This document shows, one piece after another, positions 10,389-22,802 of a stretch of 64,000 bases of DNA. Origin of the DNA: Mytilisepta virgata. Lineage: Eukaryota; Mollusca; Bivalvia; Mytilida; Mytilidae. Made by a program: the position numbers and the translations under genes. Location: contig CM051514.1 of assembly GCA_028015205.1 (NCBI GenBank), positions 28,474,150 through 28,538,149 on the forward strand. Reading direction: 5' to 3'. Within the stretch, counting starts at the first letter, position 1, and each line of letters begins with the position of its first letter. A model generated the notes under the pieces. That model worked only from the letters and a program-made list of their open reading frames with translations. It did not search any database and was not told the origin of the DNA.

Positions 10389-12988
10389 ATGTGTATCTAT
10401 GTACCATTCATTCTATTTTTAGGATTGACAGGAGTCCGGCCTTCGTTTAGCAAAAGGGGTATTACAAATTTACACAAAAGACTGACAATGGACGATAGAT
10501 TTCGGAAGATATTTACTGTTTTTGTGTGGTCATGTTTTATTTTCTTGGTACTGGTAAGTGCGTTATTCACATCAGTAAAATTTAAACATGGTCAAAGTAT
10601 GTTTTATTATCTAAAAACAAAACACAAATGTACAATCAATTTTAATTGCTTACCTCCCTTAGATTATTAAAGTAAGTAGTGGATTTCTTTTCTTTCGCTT
10701 TTGTAATTTAACATACGTTTTGCCTATTGTCCTCTTTTCATCGTATGTCTGTGTTTGCGTTTTTTTATATTATATACTTGTGCACATATAGCCTATAAGC
10801 TGATTTCCAGCACTACTGGGAAACAGGAAATAGTCAATGCAGCACGTAACGCCTACTGTAAAGCAAAATATGCAAACAACTACGCTTTCTGCAGGAGTTC
10901 GAATTGGTCCGGTTTTATTTTTAGGTTTCTGTTAAAAAATAAAGCAAAGAAAGGAGAATGCTTCTCTCCTGATATGCATGAAATAATCGCCACTGGTTTA
11001 TAGTCAATATATTCTTCCATCGATCCATTTTTGATTTCACATTTTATTATTGATGCGCGGCTTATAATAGAATTCTTAGCATAAATTTGAAACATTAGTA
11101 ATACCTAATTGTTGTATTATTTGTAATTGTTTAAATGTATTATATAGGGATGAACTTAAGACAGGGCGGGCCTACACTTTTGGACCTTCAGATTGTATCT
11201 AACTGTACGCTAGAGGAAGCTTCATTGTTCTTCACAGCTATTGCATGTGGATATTTGCTTTCGTCATTTGTAATCGCCGTTACTTTTGACAGATTCAATA
11301 AATTTTTATATATCACTTTTGGAAATATCGGAGTATCAGTCGTGATGGCGGCCATTCCTTGGTGTGTTTATTACGAACTCAAGTTTGCTATGCATTTGCT
11401 AAAGGGATTTATGCGCGGATTTGCCGACGCAGGTTTGTAATGATTTATAGAATGATGTTCTTTTTATGGAAAGCGTAATGAAACTCATATTTATTTTTAA
11501 AAAAGACAAGTTTAATGTTAAAAAGAGAAACGTGTAAATAAGTTATTGTGTTACCGTATTATTTTTTCCCGACACCTATTCGTGCACTCGGTGAACATTT
11601 CTGAATTAATCTTCATCAAGTACAAATGTACTCTTAGACCTGAATCAGTCCGGTGTTTGGTATCTTGAAAGTACGAAATCATAAACAATTGCTGGAAAAA
11701 TTCTAGCTTTCCAATTGTACAGTTCTTCGGCGTTGTTCCGCCAATTAGTTCTAGCAATATATTTTTAATTTCGGAGGAATGCATTTAGAAAGAAACCGAT
11801 TAAATCTAGAAAATAAAAGAAAGTAGTTTACATTTGAAAGGTCTATAATTTAATTTGTTATTATTATATTATTAACATTCTTTCAGTCATTTCAACCTAC
11901 CTTATTGGATTGCTTTGTCAAGACTGCACGAGTTATATGCAGATTTTACACTTTTGCTTCACTGTCGGAGGAATTTTGTCACCATTAGCATCATCACCAT
12001 TCTTAACACTTAACGAAATGCAGAATTCTTTAACCAACCGTTCTTTTCATAACACAACAGCTGAATTGATTAATTCAGATTACACAACTGATGCTAAACA
12101 ACTTCCAATCACAGATGTTACATTGATACTGAACACAACTGTTCAACCATTAACAACTAAAGTTTAAAGGCATACTCTATTTCTTCAGGATTGTCTTTAG
12201 TTTCAACTGTTCTATTTATTTTTATGTACTTCCGGTACACAAATAGATTAACCATTTCAAACTCAAAGAAGTCCGATAACATGACAGTATCTGATTCGCT
12301 TCCTAAACATATTCGGATACCAGCGTTACTGTTGATAGCTTTAAGTTCTTTTGTCTATACAGCGATGGAGGATTCATTTGCCGGCTTTCTCGCTACGTTT
12401 GCAGTAAAACACTTAAAATGGGACTAAATACTCGCCTCTTACGCCACATCCGTTTACTGGGGCTCCTTTGCAGGTGGCAGCTTTATAGGAATACTAATTG
12501 CACCATTCTTCAAGCTATCAAGATTTTTATGTGTTTATAGCTTTATGATAGTCATTTCGTTTACAAGTCTTTTGGTAACGTCTTTGTATAATATCTCATT
12601 TAGTATATGGATTTCCGCTACAATGTGTCGAATATTTCTGCCAGTATTCTTTCCGTTATTTTTTGTTCGGACCGAAAAAGACTTTTTCCATGTTTCTGCA
12701 AGAATAACAACTTTAATTATGATTTCTGGCGTTTCTGGTGTGATTGTGAATCCAATTCTTCTTGGACAAATGATGAAGAGATCGTCTATTTGGTTCTGTT
12801 ACATACTATTAGGAGAAAGTATTTTTCTGTTTTGGTTGTTATCAGTAGGAATTTTGCTTTCAAAGAAGACACGAATGATTCGAAGACAATCTAAACAAGA
12901 AATTAATATAAAAATCAATGACGTTATTAATTATGAAATTGGTTTGAAGAAGCAAAATTCTCAAATTGTTGAAATCACAAGATCTTAG
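10389..12988 (+). pseudogene. MFS transporter copy A (MFSD4/NaGLT1-like), broken
   Basis: Three exons match copy C. Exon 1 (to 10553) ends FIFLVL with donor GTAAGT. Exon 2 is 11148-11432 (QGGPTLLDLQIVSNCTLEEA) with donor GTTTGT. Exon 3 (11887-12988) begins after TTTCAG and carries SYMQILHFCFTVGGILSP. Three lesions are visible. Exon 2 is 285 nt against 286 in copies C and D, and the lost base near 11151 puts TGA in the second codon. A base is missing near 12165 (GTTTAAAGG against GTTTATAAGG in copy D), giving TAA. GAC-TAA at 12422-12427 replaces copy D's GAC-AAA. The rest of exon 3 still reads cleanly to TAG at 12986, with the last six helices recognisable. The start codon is uncertain: ATG at 10389 is the first in frame. 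This is a recently inactivated paralogue sharing its duplication block with copy D. Confidence 0.88.
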
Positions 12989-13446
12989 ATAAAATTTGCC
13001 GTGATAATTTATAATATAAACCCTCTCTTATACTTTTTGATATTAAGTCGCCTTTTCTTCTTTCTAAGAGCAATTCAATTAAGCCTGCTAATGAGACTGC
13101 TGATACACATAAATCACAGAAATTCCAGCGGAAACGCACATACCAAAAACAAAAGAATGATGTTTATTTATGCAGTATGCACCAACACACCCTTGCCATC
13201 AAATGAATTACAGTAAAACACTCTTAATTTGAATATCATGGATATGTTTAAGTTTCTGATCGGACCCGAATTGTATTGTTATTTGACCATGCATCGAATA
13301 AATTTGTTTTATCGAACTGCTGTTTGACAGATAATCGAAAGGGATTTATATTATTTTACCATTTGCAAGTGAACCCTTGTATTTTTATTGCTCAGATGTA
13401 TTTGTATGAAGTTACTTCTAGCTTACTTTTTATCTTACTATTTATT

Positions 13447-13571
13447 TTGATTGCCAATTTTCCTACCGAAGGTCGGTGGTTCTCTCCGGGCACTCCGGCT
13501 TCCTCCACCAATAAAAACTGGCCACCAAATGTGCTGAAAACGGCTTTAAACCCCAACTAAAACAAAAACAA
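13447..13571 (+). mobile_element. SINE 3' fragment
   Basis: GGTTCTCTCCGGGCACTCCG, then TTCCTCCACCAATAAAAACT and a final TTTAAACCCCAA with an A-rich tail, match the reverse complement of 27660-27790. This is the body and tail of a tRNA-derived SINE whose central region I recognise as common in mollusc genomes. The tRNA-like head is missing, so the copy is 5'-truncated. The open frame across it (13276-13560) is not a gene. Confidence 0.8.
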
Positions 13572-15668
13572 AATACTATTTATTTTAATTGCAAAAATCG
13601 CTGTTCTCGATAATCATTAATATTGATGTAAATTAAGTGTTTTAAAGAATGATTAAGAACATAAAGGTTAGTAAATAGAAAACTATTCTACAAATGTCGA
13701 CACCTTATATACAATTGATTCTCGTTGTCTCGAAATCGCTGAGTCGAAAGTTCGGTTTTGTTGAAATTTTTTTGTGGCAGACGAGAATATAATCTATGTA
13801 TTTTCATTTGTTTTGTCTCGAAATTCGATGTGTCGAAATTGTGTGTGTGTCGAAGTGATATTATGTACCCAGAAAATATAATTCATTAATTATCTACGCA
13901 GGTGAAACACATATACACACCTGTCAACTGTACATATACACAAATATATATACTCTATAAAAGTTTCTAAAATACAGATCGGTCAAAGAAAATATCTGGT
14001 TAACACGGTGATCCTCTTCTGAAGTGGTGATATTAACAGACTCTGAAGACAACATTGTCTTAGAGGTTTGTGTCATAATAACATCTTTCTGTCTAATAAA
14101 GTCAAAGAACAAGTTTCTTGCATTACAGTAACAAATCAATTGTTAAATGTGAAACACTATAACCTAGACACATTTGCATGTATACTGAGTAAGTTGAAAC
14201 TCGCAATTGGAAAGTTAAAGTTATCCCATTTGTCATAGACGTTTGATTTCAGTCGCTATTTGTCGCCTATGTTTAAGAATAAATTTGGGTATGAAGCTGG
14301 AGTTGATATCCCGGTGGCCTCTTTGGTGTCAGTTTTGTTGGGTAGATAAGGATTAGATTATCCCTAACTTTAGGATTGCAAAGCCATATTACATCATTAA
14401 TTTTAGAATTGAAAAAGAGGACTGGTTTAGTGTCTTCTGTTTCTTTTGTAGTATGCTACGAATAAACTTACATTTGTAGTTTCATACGAAAATAAAAACA
14501 GTTTATAAACTGCTTCCGGAATTTTTCACTTGCCTCTCCGCCAATGTTCCTATAGCAAGATGGCTTTTTTTTTTGTAGTCCCTGATTTCTTTATCAAGGG
14601 GCAGTTTCAGTATTAATAGTATTCATATATATGTTATATTTTCAGAAATAGCAAAATACAGGCATTGCTTCAAACAATGGCGTTTCAATTGAGATGAGGC
14701 TCGATTTTTTAGCATCTACATAAATATTCATTATATTTGTTAAGAAAAAGAAAGAATTTTTTCCTACTCATATACTCATAATTTAACTAACTAGTTCATA
14801 GCACAATAATTGCTGACTCAAAGGTAAAGCGCACATGGTACTATACATGTCCTAGTGTTGACCCGTCTTTTAGTTTTAAAGCTTGTTTAGTTGATAATTT
14901 GTACATACCTCTTCGTTCACTTCCAAATTTCAATTTATGATAAAGAGATAATAACATCTCATTTTTTACATTACACCTTTACAGAGGTAGTTTGTAGGCT
15001 AGCTTATATCTTTGATTTTGAATTTTCTCAGTTGCTGATGATTTCAATAAAACAATGCAAATTTAAATAACTGTTCAGTACATAAATACATATTTTTTAT
15101 TCCTCCTCACGATAAAATTGCAAGTAGACTGCTAACAAGTAAACAAATCACAAATGAAGTTGAAAATTGCTGCAATATTTATTTTCAGTTATTTCCTGGT
15201 TCCTCTCACTTATTTCTATTTGTAACATTAAAATCATTGAAAATAGAAAAATAAAACGGACTATACTATTTATGGGTACCCAAACTTACTAGAAAGCAAT
15301 TGTCTCACTGTAAGTGACACCGAATCAAACTTTTTTCAACCGATTTTACCTTCTTGCAATGTGACAGTTCCTTGAACGAGCATTACGTACATAATTTTGT
15401 ACTTACCCTTGTGAAACGTCTGATGCCATTCCAAGATTTAATTCATCGATATTTGAAAACTATAAGATAATTTCCAAATTTTGTTTTACTTTTTGTATGA
15501 TGTCAACTATAAAAACATAATACATTTCACTATTGTTTTCGATATTTTAAACAGAAACGATATATTCACATAAATTCATGCATTTAATGTTTTTTTTTAA
15601 ATTCAACAAAAACATGAAGAATACGAGTAGAATTAATGTGTTTCGTGTACAAGTTTAAACAGATGATA
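13572..15668. other. Intergenic, no supported gene
   Basis: AT-rich sequence. About 13730-13860 contains several TCGAAA or CGAAAT words (GTCTCGAAAT, TGTGTCGAAA), suggesting a small simple array. Otherwise I see no gene, RNA or clear repeat. Confidence 0.5.
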
Positions 15669-15842
15669 CTTAACAAATAGTTTATGACACTGAGGGTCAT
15701 ATGGCAGTATATAGACCGGTTGTTCGCCCCACAAAAATGATATGGACCGAAACGAAGCTGAGGTCCATATAATTTTTTGAGGGCGACTAACAGGTCCATA
15801 TACTGACATCTGACCCGAAATGTCATGAACTATTTGTTATAT
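15669..15842. mobile_element. Foldback MITE with ~65-70-bp arms
   Basis: The left arm opens TAACAAATAGTTTATGACA and runs through GGGTCA, CAGTATAT, GACC-GTT and TCGCCC. The right arm is its reverse complement with few mismatches, ending TGTCATGAACTATTTGTTA. Only about 40 bases separate the arms. There is no coding capacity, and the frame read across it (15826-15584) is an artefact of the palindrome. Confidence 0.85.
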
Positions 15843-17249
15843 TATACTTTTCTGGAATTTAATCGAATTTAATCGATCTCGCCAAAACGAGGCGGTCTAT
15901 ATAATATTATATGGACCGGCTTAGATAACATAGATAAATAGAGTAGTATAATATTAAGAAATGATTAAAAGACAAGGTCGGATTACAGATTGAGAATGGA
16001 TTGCGTAATATTGAAAACATAGGATAGGACTTGAATACTAATTGATGTGTTCGTAGTGATACAAATTTGTAAGTTATTCTTTGATAGAGTAGTAAATCTA
16101 CCCGAAAAAAAAATCATGTTTACAAGTATGTATAATGAATAGTCTTAATGCAAAACAGTGCACACGGTCATGACGGTAACACGTTATATCAACGTTGGTC
16201 TTACTTAAATGCATTATTTTGGATGATATAACATTCCAGTAAAAAGGTAAGTTTTTGTAGTTAAAAGAGTTTTTTTATTTCATGTACATATTGATTGTAA
16301 AAAATCAACAATTTTTATAACGTTTATGTTAATGTTATCTTTTTAATTCAGGTATCCCCTGTCATATAACGTGTAAAAAACAAAGTAGATCAAAGGAAAG
16401 GTCAAGAATGACTATTTACAGACCCTCAAACAAAAATAACATTTATTTGATAATTATTTGATAAAAACGGCCGCTATATCCCGCATATCCATGCGCCACT
16501 GAGAAAACATAAAAATAGCTAAAAATATTTAACACAGACAACTTTGTCTGAGACATGTAGTGCTTACATGTAATGTATACCAAATTTCATGATCGTAACT
16601 TAAATAAAGTTCAAGATAAATTTTTTTTTCGCTTTCTGTATCCCTTAGGAATATGCCCCCACGAGTCGCATAAAAAATTCGACCATGGACAACTTGGCAT
16701 ATAGAAATGTATAATGTATTCTAAATACATTTTCTCTCATAATTCTGGCCCTAAGGAAATATCAAAATTCTGAACATTTCGGCACAAACAATTCTTAATT
16801 TGCCAATTACACACCAATTTTCGTGGTCCTATCTCATATACTGTAAGAGGAGTTCAGGTGCAATCGATTTTTATCTTTCTGGACACCATGCGGCTCCTGG
16901 AGCCATAGGAAAATACGGACGCCACTGAGTGGTAGATATAATGTGAGTTGTGATTCAAGTTTTAGCTTTCTATCCATAGTAGTTTAGAAGATTTCATTAA
17001 TTTAATTGATATCATGAATTTCGTTTTTGGCGCAGAATGTTTGCTTTAGCGCGAATATCAAAATTCTTTTGAACAATTTAAACTCATAGTCAACATCGTG
17101 CCAAGTGTCAAGATTCTGTGATCTTTGGTTGCTGAGATAATCATGGACATTACGTACAGATTTATACATACGACTAACAGCAAATAATATCCCCGCCGCC
17201 TCGGTGAGTGTGGGCATAATAAGCACAAAAAGCAAAACAGAAACAACAG
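15843..17249. other. Intergenic with a degenerate ~237-bp direct repeat
   Basis: Two weakly similar blocks near 16540-16690 and 16770-16930 share ACCAAATTTCATGATCGTAAC / ACCAATTTTCGTGGTCCTATC, then a GAGTTCA-like block and a CCTTAGGAATA / CCATAGGAAAATA block, in the same order. It looks like an old tandem repeat. No gene is supported. Confidence 0.4.
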
Positions 17250-17455
17250 AGAGCTGGTATAGGTATTGAGTTGTGATGGGATTAATGAGAACCCAAACCT
17301 CCGCTTTATCTATCCTGACCCTTTGGTGTATAAAAACAATATAGAGCCAATACAACATGATTTCCAACAATATAGCAGCAATCAAGAAAAAGGTTGGGCG
17401 GTACATATTTTAGATAGCAGGGTCAAAATGCATGTGTTTAAACTATAAAACTGGC
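17250..17455 (+). repeat. Dispersed repeat, uninterrupted copy
   Basis: This matches the outer parts of 20-480 without the 240-bp insertion. A minus-strand open frame of 134 codons crosses it (17406-17002) with hydrophobic segments. Because half of it is antisense to a repeat, I do not treat it as a gene. Confidence 0.5.
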
Positions 17456-18330
17456 TAAGGCCCGCCTAGCTTCTGTTCGTACATGTATATCTTTGCTCTA
17501 TTAAACGAAATAATCAGAAATAACAATCCCATAAAGGGTTTTAAAGGTATCATGTCATGCATGCAATAGACTACCACGTTATCTCGTTACCCCAGTTAGA
17601 ATAAGCGCTCAGCTTTCGGCTTTTCAAATAGTTAACCCTTACGAATCCAAGATAACGGTTTATCAAGAAAATTTTTAGCCCGCTTTCAATTGTGGAATGT
17701 TTCTATTTATTTATCTTTGCTCCTCTCTAAAAATAGCTAGGATTTTCTCAAAATCTGCAATTTAGATAATACGAACGTAAAAGAAAGAAATATATCCTCA
17801 TATGGTGTTGGGTTTACGACACTTATGGACCTCCAAATTATATCCGATTCTACACTACAAGAGGTGTGTCTGCTGTTTACAGCTACTGCTGCTGGTTATT
17901 TGGTTTCATCATATGTAGTTAGCGTAACCTATGACAGATTTGATAAATCTCTACATGTTATATTTGGAAATTTCCCTGGTGTATTCAATATAAATTAATG
18001 TTTGCAATGCATGTACTGAAGGGGTTTGTGTGTGGCGTTGTAGATGCCGGTTTGTATTAAATTTATATTTATTTCTTTCTGAAAATACATAACTATTTAT
18101 TAATAATCGTCAATATTTTTGTGTTGATGGAACAATGAGAAATTTGTTTAATAGTTTCTTGCACGGTAAGAATAGAAAGCTATAACACATGTATACGTAA
18201 GAATGGAAATATTTAGCAAATATTTGGAATTTCAGACGTGTTCTAACATGCATTTAGTTGAATTGACAATACAATCAACAATCTATGCATAAAAATACCC
18301 ATTGGGAATTCAAGTACAGTTAGGTGCACA

Positions 18331-19008
18331 CATAACCTCTCACCAAGTTAACTTTGAGCAGGTCCACTGACTGCTCTAAGCAGTTCTGCTGACTGCTTTA
18401 GAACTGCTCTAGAAAAGAATCCGGACTGCTCCAGGCTGTCATAATCAAGAACAGCTGTAACCTGTCATGTCTAGAACAGCTCTAACATGTCATGGTCTAG
18501 AACAGTTCTATAACATCGTTATATAGAATTAATCATGTTACCCAGCCATTCACGGTATGGATTGTATCACTGACCTGACATTTAAAAAAAAAATAATCTA
18601 ATTTATATGTATATATTTTTTTTTAATTTTAACTTAATCTAATTTATATATATATATATATTTTAATTTTAACTTAATCTAATTTTTAAATGTTAATTTT
18701 GTTATTATTTTTTTTTAATTGTAATTTTTTTTATTACTTTCTTTTTACTCAAGATCTTTTCTTCTTGACTAAGTTAAAAAATGGGGTGGGTTATATAATG
18801 ATGATATAATAATTGATGAAATGTAGTGATATCGTCGCAAAGCAGTCGTGGACCAGAGCTGTTCTAAAAAGCAGTCGTGAACCAGGACTACTCTGATTCT
18901 TGAACAGAGCCGTTCTACAAAGCAGTGTTAACCAGTACTGTTCTTATTCTTGACCAGAGCTGTTCTTCTTCCTGACTGCTCTAAGTTAACTTAGACGAGA
19001 GGTTATGA
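18331..19008. mobile_element. 680-bp foldback with repeated GAACAGCTCT motifs
   Basis: The left end CATAACCTCTCACCAAGTTA and the right end, whose reverse complement opens CATAACCTCTCGTCTAAGTT, form terminal inverted repeats. Inside each arm, short motifs such as CTAGAACAGCTCTAAC (left) and GACCAGAGCTGTTCT (right) recur four or more times in opposite orientation on the two sides. The middle is T-rich with a TA run. It lies inside an intron of transporter copy B. There is no ORF and I found no clear target-site duplication. It is a non-autonomous element of unknown family. Confidence 0.78.
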
Positions 19009-19261
19009 CTGGTCGCAACTGTACAATACATGTAGTTTAATTATTTTTTTTAATCGAGCGATAAGAGAGGAAGGTATATGTAAATGTTGAACAAATTTGT
19101 ATAAATTCTTTACTGAGTACTCTCTCCCAAAGCATTGAGAAATTATGGTGTGAATCCTACATGTATCTTGTCCATCATTATGGACATGTTATACATGTAA
19201 TATTCTGTTTAACAATTCTCTATGATACGGTGAACTATTATATATTTATGGCGCTTTACTG

Positions 19262-19385
19262 AGTTCAATATCATATTTTATGGACCCGTTAACAGCAATA
19301 TTGCCCAAGGCAAACGGCCGCGAGCAATATTGCTTTACATGATATTGGACGATAGTTGAGTGCTATAATTGTTTTATTACATTTC
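19262..19385. repeat. Small palindromic element
   Basis: TTCAATATCAT...AGCAATATTGCC on the left is mirrored by GCAATATTGCT...TGATATTGGAC on the right, around a short GC-rich centre (AAACGGCCGCG). Arms are about 35-45 bp with mismatches. It is MITE-like, with no coding content. Confidence 0.6.
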
Positions 19386-19548
19386 ATTTTAAAGAGAATG
19401 AATTTTCTAAAAACAGTTCACGGTGCAATATCACAAACTATGGACTGCCTTGAAACACAGTGCTTCTATACTAATATAAAAGTAAGAAATGTTACAATAC
19501 AATTCATTACATTCTAAATTCAATGATTACCTTTAAAACGTTTATGCG

Positions 19549-19612
19549 TATGACTACAATTAGTCATAAGACTTAATGTGTATGACTACAATTAGTCATA
19601 AGACTTAATGTG
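19549..19612 (+). repeat. Perfect 32-bp tandem duplication
   Basis: A 32-bp unit occurs twice without a mismatch (19549-19580 and 19581-19612). Each unit contains the small palindrome TGACTACAATTAGTCA. It lies about 85 bases before exon 3 of transporter copy B. Confidence 0.9.
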
Positions 19613-20640
19613 TATGTTCCGGATACAGTCTCGGTCGTAGTGTTACGAATATGTTGTAAAAAATAACCCTGATCTGGAAGTATGCATGATTTTTCAGTCT
19701 TCCCGTCCTTGCTTATTCATCTGCTGGATAAGTATTGCAGGAGTTATATGCAAATTTTACATGTTTTCTTCACTGCTGGAGGAATTTTATCACCGTTAGC
19801 CTTTGTAACTATTCTGACACTCGAAGAAATGGACACAATTATTAACAATACAACAAATACTTCTATAAACTATGAAAACCCGATATTTACTTTTGATGCA
19901 TATTATTCAATAATAAGAAATACAACTTGCAGACCATTATCATCTGAAGTTTATCAGGCGTATTCTTTCTCTTCGACATTGAGTATGGTGTCAGTTTTTC
20001 CATTGATTGTTATTTACTTCCGGTATGGCAATACGGAAAGATTCAAAATCACGGAACAAGCACAATACATCTGCAGTGGTCGATTCCATTCCGAAACAAA
20101 TTAAGCTACTCGTGTTACTATTAATTACTTTTATTTCATGCATCTATGCTGCTGTAGAAAATTATTTTTCTGGCTGTCTACCAACTTTTACAGTTAAGCA
20201 GCTCAGCTTTGACAAAAATCTCGCGTCTAATGTGACGTCCGTGTACTGGGGTTTCTATTCTGTTGGCAGTGTTGTTAGCATATTCATAGTTCTATTTTTT
20301 AAGCTATTTTATGATAGAATTGTTCGTTGCATGCTTGACGATCACTTCTTTAAATGACATTGGTATTTGGATGTCCGCTGGTATGTGTGGATTCTTCACG
20401 TCCATATTCTATCCATTAATTTATGCATGGCAGAAGAAGAATTTCTTCATGTCTCCGCAAGGATAACAGCAATTCTTCTGATTTCTGCTGGAGTTGATGA
20501 CAATGTGACATAGTTTTAGGGGAAAGTATTCTCCTGTTTGTATTGTTTTTGTTTGGAATAATATTGTCGAAACAAACAAGAAAAAGGAGATCAAAAATCG
20601 AAACCTTAATGGATGAAAATGTCGTTATCAACATTGAAAC

Positions 20641-22800
20641 GTAAGGAAAACCGCCTTAACCGCTACTTGGGGTCGTTTTAAAATGCCTTTCTCCATGATG
20701 AGAATCTAATTGTCACTTTTAGATGAAGAAAAGCAATAAAAGAGTTGTTCCTTTGTTTGAACGTTTGCTACATGCATTTGCGGACGGTTTCAAAATATTC
20801 CACAATAGCATTTTTACCAAGTTGAACTCTGTATTTTTTATATAAAAAGGTGTGGTTTGTTTGCAAAGAATATGAACAATAGTTTCGGATTCCAGTCTTC
20901 ATACTTTATTCTTAGGTTATGTATCCATTCACAATGAGAATAACAAATGAAGTTCATGCAAAAAATTTACAGAGAGTATCAACTATTACCAAATTCTTAA
21001 TGTTGACAAGATCTTTTTTCGTATTTTCATATTGATATAAACATCTTTGGAACAAAGATAACAATAAATATACAAAACTTCCGTAAACATGGTGGATACA
21101 TTAACGTGAGAGCACATAACAGATTCTCAAAACACATAACAAAATAAAGTTAAAAAGACAACAAGAGTTTTACCTCCCACAACGGGAATTACAGTAGTTG
21201 CTTTGAATGAATAGTCATATTCTGCTACTTTTAAAACGCTACTAACACACTTCTGGATTTACATGTAAACGGCCATTTCTGCCTTGTCCAATCTGGACCG
21301 TCTTGACAATAATAATTTCTCTAAAAAGTAAGATAACAGACTTACACATATTCAAATCAAGATATGTTGCTTACAGTCAATCAAGACTAGTTAAGACAAG
21401 CCAATAAAAGTTAGGAATTAATTATGTATTGTTTAGTTTTTTATTGTCCTGAAATATAATCTGAAGTTGTTTTGATCGACCATGTACTGCAAAAGTGTCT
21501 TGATTTGGTCTTGTTGTCTTGATTTTGTTTCAAATATGGCACTACTTGAAATCAAGACAAAGAAAAACGTAACAACCACAACCTTGACAAAATATTGATT
21601 TCAAGTTATAGAACAGTGACAGATACAAACCTCTCCAGCTCATTCCACAATGTATTTGTTACTGTTTTGTCTCTACGTTGAAAAATTTTCAGACTTTTAT
21701 CTAACAACATTACTGTCACATAAACTTGTACGACAATGTTATGTACAAACGTAATACTATCACTCCAAAATGTTTACACACGTCATCATTTGAGTGACCG
21801 ATACGAACTTTTAACGTAATCGAACCATAACTTATAATGAAGATAAGTTATATTTCTTCTTGATAGAACATAAATTGTACAAAAAAATTAAAGTAATGAT
21901 TACGTTACTATGACTAATCGAGTAGAAACATACACTTAGTTTGAATTCGGCGTCCATAAAAGTAATTTCGCCATATACTGTTTTCAAAATTCGACGAAAA
22001 GTGTCAAGATCATTGTCATTACTAAGCATGGTTCATCCGGGACATTTAAAATGATCGTGGTCCGTTTAGTATAAATCACAAATAAGACAAGTTATTTTCA
22101 GTTGGAGTCCAAGTGTGACTGATATGTACAACCCATCTAATTTGACGGATAACATATTAAATAAAAGAAAAGATCAACAATAACAGACTTATTAATCAGA
22201 CAGAACCCCGGACAAAACAATAACATAAAAGAGCACAACACACAAACAAAAAACACAACATAAAGTCAGGATATCCTGGCTTGGTACAGATACTGCACAG
22301 TGTTGGTGTAAAACTGGATTTTATCAGTGCCCAAATCCCCCCCCTTAATCTATTCAGACTTTTTATCACATTCTCCTCGCATGCAATATGACCGGTTCCT
22401 TTAGGGGTCGAGGACATACCGACTCTTCCAGAGCAATTGCTGTTTCTCCCCGTTATTTGTGGTATTTCAGGGTGCTAGTGATTTAGTGTTTGTGCTGCAC
22501 TGTAACAAATGATTCGTCTGGTAAGTTTGTAAGTCTTTGGTTTTTTTCCATGCGACTTCACAATTAAAATTTAATGCAGAATTGTTTACTTAAACATAAG
22601 TTGACGTAAAACAGTGGCATGAAATTACGAAAAAAAAATCCGCTAAAAAATGAATGACTAGTAGCTCACACAAGATCTTCAAAAATTGTATATCTCTTTT
22701 AATTTCAGGCTTTAAACAAGTTATTAATACAGCTTACTTCCGTTGAAAATATCTATATATATAATGCAACAGTAAAGAATGAGTTGTCTCTTAAAATTAC
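20641..22800. other. Intergenic, no supported gene
   Basis: AT-rich. A minus-strand frame at 22417-22196 reads through a C- and A-rich stretch with a CCCCCCCC run. I do not recognise it and do not call it a gene. Around 21290-21560, TCAAGACAA/TTGTCTTGA words recur on both strands without forming a clean element. Confidence 0.45.
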
Positions 22801-22802
22801 AT

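Larger units (their letters stand above)
5364..12611 (+). repeat. Segmental duplication, copy 1
   Basis: From TTATATATAGATTCTAC at 5364 onwards, this DNA is colinear and in the same orientation with 56726-64000. The offset grows slowly from about 51362 to 51389 through small indels. Shared content in order: LINE fragment, ~120-bp tandem array, TA tract, hairpin module, CAAT repeats and an MFS transporter copy. In transporter exon 2, I counted about 15 differences in about 255 aligned bases, roughly 6 percent. Homology reaches the window end, so the true right edge lies beyond base 12611. Confidence 0.92.
17800..20640 (+). pseudogene. MFS transporter copy B (MFSD4-like), heavily decayed
   Basis: Exon 2 is recognisable at about 17800-18049 (reads like TLMDLQI, then ATAAGYLVSS and TYDRFDK). 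About 32 bases are deleted near 17973, relative to copies A and D, before the donor GTTTGT. Exon 3 starts at 19698 after TTTTCAG and reads SLLIHLLDKYCRSYMQIL and FFTAGGILSP. It then shifts frame near 20040, continues as IPKQIKLLVLLLITF and SVYWGFYSVGS, and breaks up after about 20300 with further indels. Exon 1 was not found. The intron between exons 2 and 3 holds a 680-bp foldback element. Copy B is more diverged from A and D than they are from each other, so it is an older paralogue. Confidence 0.85.

Noticed and set aside
10880..11095. Minus-strand frame next to transporter copy A
   Set aside because: It is antisense to the A/D-specific intron sequence. The duplicate at 62270-62480 does not keep it open.
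17002..17406. A 134-codon minus-strand frame with hydrophobic segments
   Set aside because: About half of it is antisense to a dispersed repeat also present at 20-480. There is no recognisable domain and no conserved frame in the other copy.
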